The notes: generated from the letters alone by a model not told the origin. A DNA stretch of 64,000 nt from Scytonema tolypothrichoides VB-61278 (GCF_000828085.3 NZ_JXCA02000027.1:272608-336607); one strand, 5' to 3'. Counted from the stretch's first letter, positions 36,433 to 44,901 are shown. Program-made: numbers and translations.

Positions 36433-37533
36433 ATGGCCCTAATACTCACATTTTTGGGCAAAGGCGGTAGCGATCGCACAAAAATTGCGATCGCCGCAGC
36501 CAAACTATTGGCAAGTCAAGGAAAGCGTGTTCTCCTAGCTGGACAAGCAGAACCAGCAATCGAAATCCTCCTAGGAGTCACTGTTAATCCTGAACCCCAA
36601 GAAATTGCCCCCAATTTGCAAGTCGTACAGTTCCAAACAACTGTGCTGCTAGAACGCAATTGGGAGGAAGTAAAAAAACTCGAAGCACAATACCTGCGCA
36701 CACCCATCCTAAAAGAGATTTACGGTCAAGAACTGGCAGTCTTGCCAGGAATGGATACCGCCCTCGCCCTGAATGCTATTCGTGAATATGACGAAAGCGG
36801 CAAATATGACGCGATTATCTATGATGCAACAGGCGACTCTTCCACCCTACGGATGTTGGGAATGCCAGAGTCTATTAGTTGGTACGTGCGGCGGTTTCGC
36901 CAATTGTTTGTCAATTCCGACTTAGGAAAAACAATTACTGAATCACCCTTGATTCAACCGCTCATTAGCACTTTTTTCAACGTCAATTGGACAGCAGATA
37001 ACTTCTCCCAACCCACCAACCAAGTCAATAATTTATTAGACAAAGGAAAAGCAGCCCTTGCCGATCCCAAACGCATTGCTGCTTTCCTCGTTACGAGCAA
37101 TGATCCTGTGGAAGTGGCTACAGCCCGCTATCTCTGGGGTAGTGCCCAACAAGTTGGTCTGATTGTTGGCGGCGTGCTTTTAGTCTCTTCTGACACAAGC
37201 GTAAACCTAACAGAGGAATTTGCTCCCCTGCCAGTGAGTGTTGTTCCAGACGCTAAAGGGGGTGAGTGGGAATCGCTGATCGATGCCCTACCTAATTTTG
37301 TAGCGCAAGCAGTACAAGCTCCTAAACCTATAGAAATAGACGTTAACACGCGTCAGGTACGCTTATTCTTACCAGGCTTTGACAAAAAGCAAGTTAAACT
37401 GACTTCAATTGGTCCAGAAGTCACAGTGGAAGCAGGAGACCAACGGCGTAATATCTTTCTCCCTCCTGCCTTAAGTGGGAAACCTGTGACTGGAGCAAAG
37501 TTTCAGAACCAATATTTGATAATCTCTTTCTAA
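36433..37533 (+). CDS. ArsA/Get3-like ATPase with HSP20-like C-terminal domain
   Basis: Protein of 366 residues of the cyanobacterial ArsA/Get3-like family. The N-terminal P-loop region reads FLGKGGSDRTKIAIAAAKLL: the deviant Walker A keeps the first Lys (GKGG) but has Arg where the second Lys (GKT) is expected. A SIMIBI-type core follows (YDAIIYDATGDSSTLRMLGM). Residues ~300-366 (QVRLFLPGFDKKQVKLTSIG ...) form a small alpha-crystallin-like domain, known as ArsA_HSP20. It lies about 230 bases before chlG, a linkage I recall from other cyanobacteria. Role is uncertain: membrane-protein or pigment-protein targeting is a guess; arsenite transport is unlikely. Confidence 0.87.
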   Translation: MALILTFLGKGGSDRTKIAIAAAKLLASQGKRVLLAGQAEPAIEILLGVTVNPEPQEIAPNLQVVQFQTTVLLERNWEEVKKLEAQYLRTPILKEIYGQELAVLPGMDTALALNAIREYDESGKYDAIIYDATGDSSTLRMLGMPESISWYVRRFRQLFVNSDLGKTITESPLIQPLISTFFNVNWTADNFSQPTNQVNNLLDKGKAALADPKRIAAFLVTSNDPVEVATARYLWGSAQQVGLIVGGVLLVSSDTSVNLTEEFAPLPVSVVPDAKGGEWESLIDALPNFVAQAVQAPKPIEIDVNTRQVRLFLPGFDKKQVKLTSIGPEVTVEAGDQRRNIFLPPALSGKPVTGAKFQNQYLIISF

Positions 37534-37548
37534 GCAAGTTAAGAGCTA

Positions 37549-37730
37549 AAACAGTAAACAGTTATCAATGAACAGTGAACAGTGATAACTGATGTAGCAG
37601 GGAACTCTTAACAGGTTTGAAAATCTCGTGGTGTCCGTATTTTCTCATGAGTTCATGTCCTAATCCACCTAGCAACTGCTATAACTGCTCACTGATAACT
37701 GTTCACTGATAACTGATAACTGATAACTGG
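37549..37730. repeat. STRR tracts in the chlG leader
   Basis: Heptamer-like units (AACAGTA, AACAGTG, ATAACTG) occur at about 37549-37595 and again at 37680-37730, flanking a 51-bp dispersed repeat at 37628-37678. Confidence 0.75.
37628..37678 (+). repeat. 51-bp dispersed repeat, copy 1
   Basis: The segment from GTGGTGTCCGTATTTTCTCA to AACTG matches 45894-45944 with only about five differences. Both copies stand next to STRR tracts in intergenic DNA. Confidence 0.85.
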
Positions 37731-37763
37731 TTGAAAGTTACCACTCATAAGCAAGTACGACTT

Positions 37764-38804
37764 ATGTCTGAATCAACTCCCATAACTCCAGATCCAAATT
37801 CACCAGAGGTACTCAACTCGGTAACACCAACAGAGGAAGTCAAAACTGCTGTTGATCGTAGTGCCAAAACAAGGCAACTGCTGGGTATGAAAGGTGCAGC
37901 CTCTGGAGAAACCTCAATTTGGAAAATCCGCCTGCAACTGATGAAGCCTATCACTTGGATTCCCTTAATATGGGGCGTCGTTTGCGGTGCAGCTTCTTCT
38001 GGCGATTACACATGGACTCTGGAAAATGTCCTGAAGTCAGCAACGTGTATGTTGCTAGCAGGACCTTTCATGACGGGTTACACACAAACCCTGAATGAAT
38101 ACTATGACCGCGAAATTGATGCGATTAACGAACCATATCGCCCAATTCCTTCCGGAGCAATTCCTTTACCCCAAGTAATTACTCAGATTTTGGTATTACT
38201 TGTTGGTGGTATTGGTTTAGCATTTGTTCTGGATGTTTGGTCAGGTCATGACTTCCCCACAATTACTGTGACTGCCATATTCGGTTCCTTCATAGCATAC
38301 ATCTATTCCGCACCACCTCTGAAGCTGAAACAGAACGGTTGGTTAGGAACCTATGCCCTTGGTGCTAGCTACATCGCCTTGCCTTGGTGTACTGGTCATG
38401 CTTTGTTTGGTGAACTCAATTGGAAAATTGTTGTTCTGACTGTGGTTTATAGTTTGGCTGGCTTGGGCATTGCGATTGTTAATGACTTTAAGAGTATAGA
38501 AGGCGATCGCAAGTTCGGATTAAAATCACTTCCTGTGATGTTTGGTGTCACCACTGCTGCGTGGATTTGCGTAGTTATGATTGATGTTTTTCAAGTGGCG
38601 ATCGCAGCTTATCTGGTCTACATCCATGAGAACTTGTATGCAGCAATTCTCGTACTACTCGTCATCCCGCAAATGACCTTCCAGGATATGTATTTCCTAC
38701 GCGACCCACTGAAAAATGATGTCAAATACCAAGCAAGTGCTCAACCATTTCTCGTTTTAGGAATGCTCGTTGCTGGGTTAGCAATCGGTCATGCTGGTGT
38801 TTGA
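37764..38804 (+). CDS. chlG: Chlorophyll synthase ChlG
   Basis: Membrane prenyltransferase that esterifies chlorophyllide a with geranylgeranyl or phytyl diphosphate, the last step of chlorophyll a synthesis, in the thylakoid membrane. The ATG at 37764 (MSESTPITPDPNSPE) gives 346 residues. The UbiA-family Asp motifs are both present: NEYYDREIDAINEPYRPIPSG and NDFKSIEGDRKFGLKSLPV. About eight to nine hydrophobic helices follow the polar N-terminus, and the protein ends LAIGHAGV. No frameshift. Confidence 0.97.
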   Translation: MSESTPITPDPNSPEVLNSVTPTEEVKTAVDRSAKTRQLLGMKGAASGETSIWKIRLQLMKPITWIPLIWGVVCGAASSGDYTWTLENVLKSATCMLLAGPFMTGYTQTLNEYYDREIDAINEPYRPIPSGAIPLPQVITQILVLLVGGIGLAFVLDVWSGHDFPTITVTAIFGSFIAYIYSAPPLKLKQNGWLGTYALGASYIALPWCTGHALFGELNWKIVVLTVVYSLAGLGIAIVNDFKSIEGDRKFGLKSLPVMFGVTTAAWICVVMIDVFQVAIAAYLVYIHENLYAAILVLLVIPQMTFQDMYFLRDPLKNDVKYQASAQPFLVLGMLVAGLAIGHAGV

Positions 38805-38940
38805 TTTAATACTTCCCAAGTCAGAAGTTAGGAGTAAGGAAAAAAGTTAACACTTAAGGATAACTAGTCAGGAGTTAATATGAAACGCTCCTAACTTCTC
38901 ACTGAAAAATGATACCTCGTAACTTTTGTCGGGATTTGTC

Positions 38941-39231
38941 GTGTTACAATTACTACTTTTTTACCTCATTCATCTGATTCCGCCGTTGCTCATCCCTGTT
39001 TGCTTTATCAGTGCATGGAGCTTAATTCTTCTTGTTGCCTGGAGTCTGTGGACAGCGGCACAAGACAGTGTGAGTACAGCGCAGCAAATGCATCAAATAC
39101 CTTGTACAGGCTGCCAGTATTTTACCAATGACTACCACCTTAAATGCACAGTTCGTCCATCTGTGGCCAATACAGAAGAAGCGATAAATTGTATGGACTA
39201 TCAACCAAAAACGAATCCTATGTTTTATTAA
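38941..39231 (+). CDS. Small membrane protein with four-cysteine tail
   Basis: Conserved-looking hypothetical protein of about 96 residues from a GTG (VLQLLLFYLIHLIPPLL). Two hydrophobic helices span residues ~2-42; a TTG 15 bases upstream is an alternative start. The soluble tail has Cys in IPCTGCQYFTND, YHLKCTVRP and AINCMDYQ, a pattern that could bind metal or form disulfides. I do not recognise a named family. Its stop codon lies at the very edge of an ~80-bp direct repeat. Confidence 0.65.
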   Translation: MLQLLLFYLIHLIPPLLIPVCFISAWSLILLVAWSLWTAAQDSVSTAQQMHQIPCTGCQYFTNDYHLKCTVRPSVANTEEAINCMDYQPKTNPMFY

Positions 39232-39309
39232 CCCAAGTTGCTAGTTATGCTGATAGGCGATACGCTCCGCGTGACGCCTGCATGCGTATCGCAAATAGTC
39301 ACTTAAACA
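39229..39309 (+). repeat. Direct repeat copy 1 flanking the acetyltransferase
   Basis: Begins TAACCCAAGTTGCTAGTTAT and ends CACTTAAACA. It contains an inverted GCGATACGC/GCGTATCGC pair able to form a hairpin. Copy 2 is at 39908-39986 and differs mainly in the hairpin loop. Confidence 0.9.
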
Positions 39310-39325
39310 TCGGATTGAGAAAAAG

Positions 39326-39350
39326 ATTATACGGAAACTTTTCGTATAAT
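39326..39350. promoter_or_regulatory. Hairpin with TATAAT box upstream of the acetyltransferase gene
   Basis: ATTATACG and CGTATAAT form a perfect 8-bp inverted repeat. Its right arm holds TATAAT at 39345-39350, 42 bases before the start codon. It could be a promoter overlapped by an operator; no -35 box at normal spacing is seen. Confidence 0.35.
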
Positions 39351-39392
39351 AGATAGTTAGGTCTCGCGTCTGCTTATCAGTAGGTCTAACTC

Positions 39393-39983
39393 ATGGCATC
39401 TGTGGTCACACTTCTTCCCTTTGGTGAGGGTGCGGTCGCGCTGCTCTCACGCTGGCTAGTCGCGCCGCATGTTGCACGCTGGTACCCCGAGCCGCAAGAG
39501 CACCTTGAATGGGCTGTCAATCCACCCACTGGCGGTGAGCGAGCGGTGATCGCCGCAGATGGCGCTCAAGTTGGCTACTTGCGCTGGCAAGTTGTCTCGC
39601 GCGAAGTACTGGACTCGGTCGGGCTGCACGACATCCCCTCAAACTCGGTAGATATCGACATCCTCATCGGCAAGGAAAAGAGCGTAGGTCGGGGGATCGG
39701 GCCGCTGGCCTTGCAGAAGCTCGTCGCGCACCTACAGCAGGTCAATCCAGCGATTGGGCTCCTTGGTCTTACCACCTCAATTCACAACCACGCTGCGCAA
39801 CGAGCATACCGGAAGGCAGGGTTCAGCATCTTGCGGCAGTACGATCCCGCCGGGCTATGGTCTTTCCTATCTCATGGTCAGGAATCTCGCGCTAGGCAAT
39901 CAATAGTAACCCAAGTTGCTAGTTATGCTGATAGGCGATACGCTCCGCGTGACGCTTTTGGCGTATCGCAAACAGTCACTTAA
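39393..39983 (+). CDS. GNAT acetyltransferase, AAC(6')-like, GC-rich
   Basis: Acetyltransferase of 196 residues in the aminoglycoside 6'-N-acetyltransferase-like GNAT group. WLVAPHVARWYPEP and VGYLRWQVV form the N-terminal part, VDIDILIGKEKSVGRGIGP is motif A for acetyl-CoA, and LTTSIHNHAAQRAYRKAGF is motif B. Its G+C content is visibly higher than all neighbours, with many GCG, CGC and CTC codons, which points to transfer from a GC-rich donor. The last ~25 residues (VTQVASYADRRYAPRDAFG) are encoded by repeat copy 2, so the original C-terminus was altered. Resistance activity is not shown; other amine substrates are possible. Confidence 0.85.
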   Translation: MASVVTLLPFGEGAVALLSRWLVAPHVARWYPEPQEHLEWAVNPPTGGERAVIAADGAQVGYLRWQVVSREVLDSVGLHDIPSNSVDIDILIGKEKSVGRGIGPLALQKLVAHLQQVNPAIGLLGLTTSIHNHAAQRAYRKAGFSILRQYDPAGLWSFLSHGQESRARQSIVTQVASYADRRYAPRDAFGVSQTVT

Positions 39984-39986
39984 ACA
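39908..39986 (+). repeat. Direct repeat copy 2 flanking the acetyltransferase
   Basis: Near-identical to 39229-39309 over about 79 bases, with the same hairpin arms GCGATACGC and GCGTATCGC. It overlaps the 3' end of the acetyltransferase frame and ends about 20 bases before the IS607 right-end motif. Confidence 0.9.
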
Positions 39987-40050
39987 ATAGAATCCGCTCT
40001 ACAAAACTTGGACAAAGTTAGACATAACGTTGTCCGGTCTGCTTCCTGCT

Positions 40051-41187
40051 TCATCCAGAACCGTCGGCGGCACTCTGTTCACAGGCGTGAATTCGGTTAG
40101 AGCTTAACCTACTAAGATTAATTGCTGCGTTCAAATCTCGGTCTATCTGACAGGAACATTGTTCACAAACGAAAACTCGTTCAGATAAACTGAGTTCTTG
40201 TTTAATATGACCGCAATTAGAACAGGTTTTACTTGATGCAAAAAACCTGTCTGCGATGATTAAACTACTGCCATTGAGCTTGCATTTGTATTCAAGTTGG
40301 CGTCGGAATTCATAAAAACCCATATCCGCAACCGAAGCTGCTAATTTATGATTTGCCAACATTCCGGACACGTTTAAATCTTCTATCACTACTGTTGCGT
40401 GGTTCTTGCTTAAATAGGTAGTTAATTTATGCAACGTATCTCCACGAATGTTGGCAATTTTTCGATGTAGTTTGGCAACATCTATTACCGCAGAGTACCA
40501 ATTACTTGAATGCTTGACTTTCCGACTCAATCGACGTTGTAGTCTCGCTAGTTTTTGGCGATACTTTCTATAACTTTTGCTTCCATTAACAACTTCTCCT
40601 GTAGAAAGAGTGGCTAGAGATTTAACTCCTAAATCAACTCCAACTACATCCATGTTTTTTTCTTTCACATAAGTTGATACTTCTATCCGCCAAGAAATAA
40701 ACCATCTATCAGCTTGACGACTAATAGTAATATTTTTTGGGCAATGACCAATTGGTAGTTTTTCATAAGTCTGCAATATACCAATTACTGGTAATTGAAT
40801 TTTCTTTTGTTCTAAGACCTTAATTGTTCCATCTAACGTAAAAGAATCATCACGACCTTTTTTCTTAAATTTCGGTCTACCTCCCTTTTTACTAAACCAT
40901 TTTGCAAAACCTTCTCTCAATGCTTTCAATGCATACTGTGGCGCACATTTACTGACTTCGTAATACCATGAATTCTCCGGCTTGACTATGGCTACTAACC
41001 ATTTATGTAAGTCAATCGCTGTTGGAAATTTAATCTTTTTATCTGGATGAAGTCGATTGTGGTCAAGAATTCCTAAACACAAGCCTAATCCCCAATTATA
41101 TGCGTGTCTTGCAGTACCTACGTGTTTTGCTAGTTGGGTACGTTGATAATTGTTCAGCTTGAGTTCTGTCTTGAATCCGAGCAACAT
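40051..41187 (-). CDS. tnpB: RNA-guided endonuclease TnpB (IS607 type)
   Basis: Nuclease of 378 residues related to Cas12, which uses an RNA from the element's right end to cut matching DNA and so favours element retention. The N-terminal part has YQRTQLAKHVGTARHAYNWG. The RuvC residues are intact: Asp in VVGVDLGVKSLATLSTG, Glu in VVIEDLNVSGM, and the last Asp in CQIDRDLNAAINLSRL. The zinc ribbon is SSKTCSNCGHIKQ ... FVCEQCSCQ. The ATG at 41187 lies 4 bases after the tnpA stop. The element's guide RNA would span the 3' end of this gene and the right end near 40000-40050; it was not verified. Confidence 0.95.
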   Translation of the reverse strand: MLLGFKTELKLNNYQRTQLAKHVGTARHAYNWGLGLCLGILDHNRLHPDKKIKFPTAIDLHKWLVAIVKPENSWYYEVSKCAPQYALKALREGFAKWFSKKGGRPKFKKKGRDDSFTLDGTIKVLEQKKIQLPVIGILQTYEKLPIGHCPKNITISRQADRWFISWRIEVSTYVKEKNMDVVGVDLGVKSLATLSTGEVVNGSKSYRKYRQKLARLQRRLSRKVKHSSNWYSAVIDVAKLHRKIANIRGDTLHKLTTYLSKNHATVVIEDLNVSGMLANHKLAASVADMGFYEFRRQLEYKCKLNGSSLIIADRFFASSKTCSNCGHIKQELSLSERVFVCEQCSCQIDRDLNAAINLSRLSSNRIHACEQSAADGSG

Positions 41188-41191
41188 CACA

Positions 41192-41800
41192 CTACTTTAA
41201 ATTATTTGCTACTTCTTTAAGCTGTTTGACTATTTGTTTATTTTTATGACTTCTTGACCCATATAATCGCGCACTAAATACTGTTATTATTTCTAACACA
41301 TCTTGTGCTAAATCTTCCTCAAACGTTGAGTCTTCTGTACGATTAATCACGATAACTTCAACTCCAAATATTTCACATATTGTAAAAATTAGCTCTGAGC
41401 CAAAGCGTAATAGTCTATCTTTATGAGTGACAACCAATCTTTCTACTTGGTATGAACATATCAACTTGATTAACCGTATCAGTCCTTTTTTACGGTAATT
41501 TAAGCCACTGCCTAAATCTTGAATGATTTCAAAACACCAACCATGTTTGGCGCAGTACGTCTCTAAGACAATTACTTGACGTTCTAGGTCTTGCTTTTGC
41601 TCATAACTACTGACACGCGCATAACCAATTGTTAAGCTGGCATCTGTTTTTGTCCCAAGCAATTGTGAGATTTCAAATCGCCTGTGACCTCCCTCTGTAC
41701 GCACAGACTTGATTTTTCCTTCCGCCTCCCAACGTCTGATTGTCTTAGTACTGACCCCAAGCAGTTCTGCTGCCTCCTTTACGCCGATAATATTGGACAT
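41192..41800 (-). CDS. tnpA: IS607 family serine recombinase TnpA
   Basis: Serine-recombinase transposase of 202 residues. An N-terminal MerR-type helix-turn-helix (GVKEAAELLGVSTKTIRRW ... RTEGGHRRFE) occupies residues 5-45. The resolvase catalytic domain begins TIGYARVSSYEQKQDLERQ, with the nucleophilic Ser in RVSS, and continues with RLVVTHKDRLLRFGSELI. HTH before the catalytic domain is the IS607 arrangement. The start codon region ATGTCCAATA itself carries a copy of the GTCCAA motif found at the element ends, which suggests autoregulation. Confidence 0.95.
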   Translation of the reverse strand: MSNIIGVKEAAELLGVSTKTIRRWEAEGKIKSVRTEGGHRRFEISQLLGTKTDASLTIGYARVSSYEQKQDLERQVIVLETYCAKHGWCFEIIQDLGSGLNYRKKGLIRLIKLICSYQVERLVVTHKDRLLRFGSELIFTICEIFGVEVIVINRTEDSTFEEDLAQDVLEIITVFSARLYGSRSHKNKQIVKQLKEVANNLK

Positions 41801-41910
41801 TTATTCATTATAAGTTGTTTACTGTCCAATCTTATCTAATCTTGTCCAATTATTTCACTTCTGTTGTCAGCCCTTCCAGGAAGAAAGTAAGCAGGGGTGC
41901 AAGATCTGAG

Positions 41911-42864
41911 CTAATTCATTTGTAACAACACCTTTAAAACCCCCTTTGTCTGAGCGCGTTCAAAAGCAGCCAACCCATCAGCCAGAGGATAACAAGCATT
42001 AATTAGAAATTTTACGTCAACTTTTTCTTGTGCCAACAGTTCAATTGCAGGCGCAAAAGGACCACAACGGGAACCAATAAGAGTAATTTCATCCACGACT
42101 AGAGAAGAAGCATCGAGGCTTAGTTTCCCAGCATAGGTACTTTTGAGTACCAGAGTCCCACGTGGACGCAAGGCACGGTGAGCAAGTGCAAAGCCTTCTG
42201 AGTTACCAGTACACTCCACAGAAATATCAAAAGCTCTATCAGTCACTGTATCAGCAAAGCCAGTTTTTATACCTTGTTCCTCTAGATGAGCAAGCTTGTC
42301 TCGATGACGCCCCACAACCAAGAGATCGCAGCCTGTTAAAGCCAACGTCTGCGCCACAAGTTGTCCCAGCTTACCATCGCCAACAACAAGCACGCGGTCA
42401 TCTGGACGTAAGTGTACCTGCTGTTGAATTTCCAATGCTGCTGCTAAAGGTTCAGTAAAAGTTGCGACTTCTGTAGGAATATTTTCAGGTATAGGATGCA
42501 AGTTTTCTGTTGGTAAACAGAGGTATTCAGCAAAAGCTCCATTGCGGTTAACAATACCAAGCACAGTACGATTTTCGCAATGAGTCGGTTGTCCACTGCG
42601 ACAGAATCGACATTGCCCGCAAACAGCATTGATCTCTCCGACAACTCTCTGGTTGACTAAGTGTTGTGGTCCTTGTTCAACAACACCAACAAACTCATGT
42701 CCTAGAATACCAGTATATGGATAGTAACCCCTCTTCAGTTCTAAGTCAGTGTTACAGATACCAGCACAGAGAACACGCACCAAAGCTTCTCCTGGTGGCG
42801 GTTCGGGAATAGGGATATTAGTTCGTAGTTGTAGTTGATTATTTTCGAGCCAGATTCCTTGCAT
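41911..42864 (-). CDS. Zinc-dependent alcohol dehydrogenase-like protein (MDR family)
   Basis: Medium-chain dehydrogenase/reductase of 317 residues from the ATG for MQGIWLENNQLQL. The catalytic zinc site is visible: CAGICNTDLEL and GHEFVG. The structural zinc Cys cluster CGQCRFCRSGQPTHC is intact near residue 85. The Rossmann motif VLVVGDGKLGQLVAQ lies near 160. NAD(P)-linked oxidation of an alcohol or polyol is expected, but the substrate is unknown. A longer frame to 42888 adds eight residues without a better ribosome-binding site. Divergent from the ChaN-like gene across a short gap. Confidence 0.92.
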   Translation of the reverse strand: MQGIWLENNQLQLRTNIPIPEPPPGEALVRVLCAGICNTDLELKRGYYPYTGILGHEFVGVVEQGPQHLVNQRVVGEINAVCGQCRFCRSGQPTHCENRTVLGIVNRNGAFAEYLCLPTENLHPIPENIPTEVATFTEPLAAALEIQQQVHLRPDDRVLVVGDGKLGQLVAQTLALTGCDLLVVGRHRDKLAHLEEQGIKTGFADTVTDRAFDISVECTGNSEGFALAHRALRPRGTLVLKSTYAGKLSLDASSLVVDEITLIGSRCGPFAPAIELLAQEKVDVKFLINACYPLADGLAAFERAQTKGVLKVLLQMN

Positions 42865-42920
42865 TTTACCTATACCTAAAATGGTCAAAGTCTAATTTCT
42901 ACTATGATTGTTAAGCCAGC

Positions 42921-44015
42921 ATGAAACTTCCAAAAATGACACAGTTTCTAAAAACTAATTTACAGGCATTAGTACAAATAGTAGCAGACAGACAAAGGCA
43001 TTTAGGAAAAAAAACGAAAAAAGGAAAAAAGAAAAAACTATTTTTTTGCCTTTTGCCTTTTACCTTTTACTTTCTCCTAATTACGTTACCTGCTTATGCT
43101 CAAACAATTAAAAACTCCTGCCCACCCAAATCTGTTTTATTTCCTTCAACAGAACTTGTGGCAAGCAAAGTCTTTGAGGATCAAATCCAAAATTGGAATA
43201 AAACTTGTGGTAATCCAATCAATTATTTTCCTAGCTTTCCACAAATTATTTTAGAAATCAAAAAAGTAAATATTGTGTATTTAGGAGAAGTTCATGACAA
43301 TTCTGAAGACCATAAAAAGCAGCTAGACATTATTCAAGAACTCTACAATCAAAATCCGAAGATTGCCATTGCGATGGAAATGTTTCAACGACCTTATCAA
43401 GGTGTGGTCAATCAATATCTAGCAGGGAGACTGACTGAAGAAGAACTAGTCAAAAAAAGTGAATATGAAAAACGCTGGGGCTTCCCTTGGGAAAATTATG
43501 CACCAATCCTTAAGTTTGCAAAAGAAAAACAACTTTCTGTTATCGCTTTAAACACTCCTTCAGAAATCAGCCGCAAAGTTGCTCAACAAGGCTTAGAAGG
43601 TTTAACACTATCTGAACAAAAGTTGATTCCACCCCTGTCAGAAATTAAGACAGATAACGAAGAATATCGCCAAAGTTTACAATCAGTCTTTCAACAGCAT
43701 CAAGCCGCAAATCATGCTAACAGCGCAGATGTGGAAAACTTTTTCCAGGCACAAGTTTTGTGGGATGAAACAATGGCAGAGGGTATTGCCAAGTTTGTCA
43801 AATCTCACCCAAATTATCAAGTTATCGTGTTAGCCGGACGGGGACATATTATTTATGGCTATGGTATCCCAGACCGTGTTGCCCGTCGCCTCAAAAATGA
43901 CAAATTTATTCAGCGTTCTATTTTACTCAGTCGCCCCGATGAGCCTACTACACGCAAAAATAAGCGAATAGCAGACTTTATTCTTTTCAACAGCACAGAC
44001 ACACAAGGAAATTAA
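42921..44015 (+). CDS. ChaN-like protein (DUF399), exported
   Basis: Protein of up to 364 residues. The first ~60 codons are lysine-rich then hydrophobic (FFCLLPFTFYFLLITLPAYAQ), an export signal with a cleavage site near AYA-Q; the true start may be one of several inner codons. The mature part matches the ChaN/DUF399 family: VNIVYLGEVHDNSEDHKKQL with the conserved GEVHD, AMEMFQRPYQ, and VIVLAGRGHIIYGYGIPDRV near the C-terminus. ChaN of enteric bacteria is a haem-binding lipoprotein; no lipobox Cys is evident here. Function here is unknown. Confidence 0.85.
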   Translation: MKLPKMTQFLKTNLQALVQIVADRQRHLGKKTKKGKKKKLFFCLLPFTFYFLLITLPAYAQTIKNSCPPKSVLFPSTELVASKVFEDQIQNWNKTCGNPINYFPSFPQIILEIKKVNIVYLGEVHDNSEDHKKQLDIIQELYNQNPKIAIAMEMFQRPYQGVVNQYLAGRLTEEELVKKSEYEKRWGFPWENYAPILKFAKEKQLSVIALNTPSEISRKVAQQGLEGLTLSEQKLIPPLSEIKTDNEEYRQSLQSVFQQHQAANHANSADVENFFQAQVLWDETMAEGIAKFVKSHPNYQVIVLAGRGHIIYGYGIPDRVARRLKNDKFIQRSILLSRPDEPTTRKNKRIADFILFNSTDTQGN

Positions 44016-44348
44016 CAAAGACTGGAAGACTATCTTCACATCCTCCTCATCCTGCCAAAAAGCTGAGGTTGTTAAGGTAGGCTTTGTGTAGGAGTCGTGA
44101 CGGTGTTGGGATTTACATGTCGTTTTGTAAACTACTGTCCAGGTTTTAGCCTAAGTACTTATCAAAACTTTAACTACAGGTGGTTTTGATTAAGTTATGT
44201 TATCTTAGCAATATTTCATACTTTAGAGATACATAAATTACTACTATAGATACAAGAACCCAGTAAGAGGTTTAAACAAGCTCAACTAAAGTTGAGTAAC
44301 TTGGGAGAGCTTAACCCACATCAGATAAATCTATAAAAAAAGGAAAAC
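44016..44348. other. Intergenic region with short hairpin
   Basis: AT-rich spacer. CTCAAC/GTTGAG forms a small hairpin at 44281-44296, ahead of the next gene. No ORF, RNA gene or terminator with a T-run is evident. Confidence 0.4.
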
Positions 44349-44738
44349 ATGATGTCTATTACAGCTTTAGAAAAGGCTTTTCACACCGTACAACCAGATA
44401 TTCATGAAGAGGCTGCTAAGATTGCAGCTTTGATTTTCCCAAAAACTGAGTTTCAGTTGTTATGCCGAAACATTGAAAATGAGAGTCTGTCTATGACTTT
44501 CAAAGGAAGACATTTTTCCGAAAATTTTAGATTGCGATTTTTCCCAAAAAGAAAAACTCTGGTCTTATCAGGGTACTACAAAGAAGGAATGGCTCACCTG
44601 ACTTATACTCCAAGTGATAAATATAATTGGCGCGATGATAGAGGATTTAAAATAAGTTCTCCTGGTTGTATTGGAGAAAAGTTTGAGTTTATGGCAAATG
44701 AGTTTTATCCATTTCTAGAAGAATTTTTTCTGGGATGA
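44349..44738 (+). CDS. Hypothetical protein
   Basis: Small acidic/basic mixed soluble protein of 129 residues. The ATG (or the next ATG at 44352) follows an AAAAGGAAAA ribosome-site-like stretch. It has no signal peptide, membrane helix or recognised motif; the segment RFFPKRKTLVLSGYYKEG is the most structured-looking part, with an alternating strand pattern. I do not recognise the family. The good ribosome-binding region and typical codon use support a real gene. Confidence 0.6.
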   Translation: MMSITALEKAFHTVQPDIHEEAAKIAALIFPKTEFQLLCRNIENESLSMTFKGRHFSENFRLRFFPKRKTLVLSGYYKEGMAHLTYTPSDKYNWRDDRGFKISSPGCIGEKFEFMANEFYPFLEEFFLG

Positions 44739-44808
44739 GTGACTCTGCACTTATAGCAATCCTAAATCATAAACCCTACGGGCACGCTAAGAGCGAACGT
44801 GAACAACA

Positions 44809-44833
44809 TTCCCGACTTGGCAAAAGTCGGGAA
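44809..44833. repeat. 10-bp perfect hairpin
   Basis: TTCCCGACTT and AAGTCGGGAA pair perfectly around a 5-base loop, between convergent genes. It lacks a T-run, so it is a repeat-type hairpin or a weak bidirectional terminator. Confidence 0.6.
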
Positions 44834-44901
44834 TCTGAACATGCGCGATTTTCACAAATCAAATAGGATTGTTATATAACTTATCAATCTACGGTTTTGT
44901 G

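Larger units (their letters stand above)
40000..41855 (-). mobile_element. IS607-type insertion sequence (tnpA serine recombinase + tnpB)
   Basis: Contains tnpA and tnpB in the usual order, 4 bases apart. Neither terminal inverted repeats nor a target duplication is expected for IS607, and exact ends cannot be fixed. Related motifs occur near both ends: TTGGACAAAGTTAGACA at 40008-40024 on the plus strand, and TTGGACAAGATTAGATA on the minus strand at 41849-41833, followed by a second TTGGAC. These subterminal repeats probably bind TnpA, so the limits given are approximate. Confidence 0.85.

Noticed and set aside
39355..40024. Integron cassette: GTTAGGT near 39355 and GTTAGAC near 40018 resemble integron core sites around a foreign acetyltransferase gene.
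   Set aside because: No partner RYYYAAC site at proper distance before the second core, no attC-like fold, and the second site is better explained as part of the IS607 end motif TTGGACAAAGTTAGAC.
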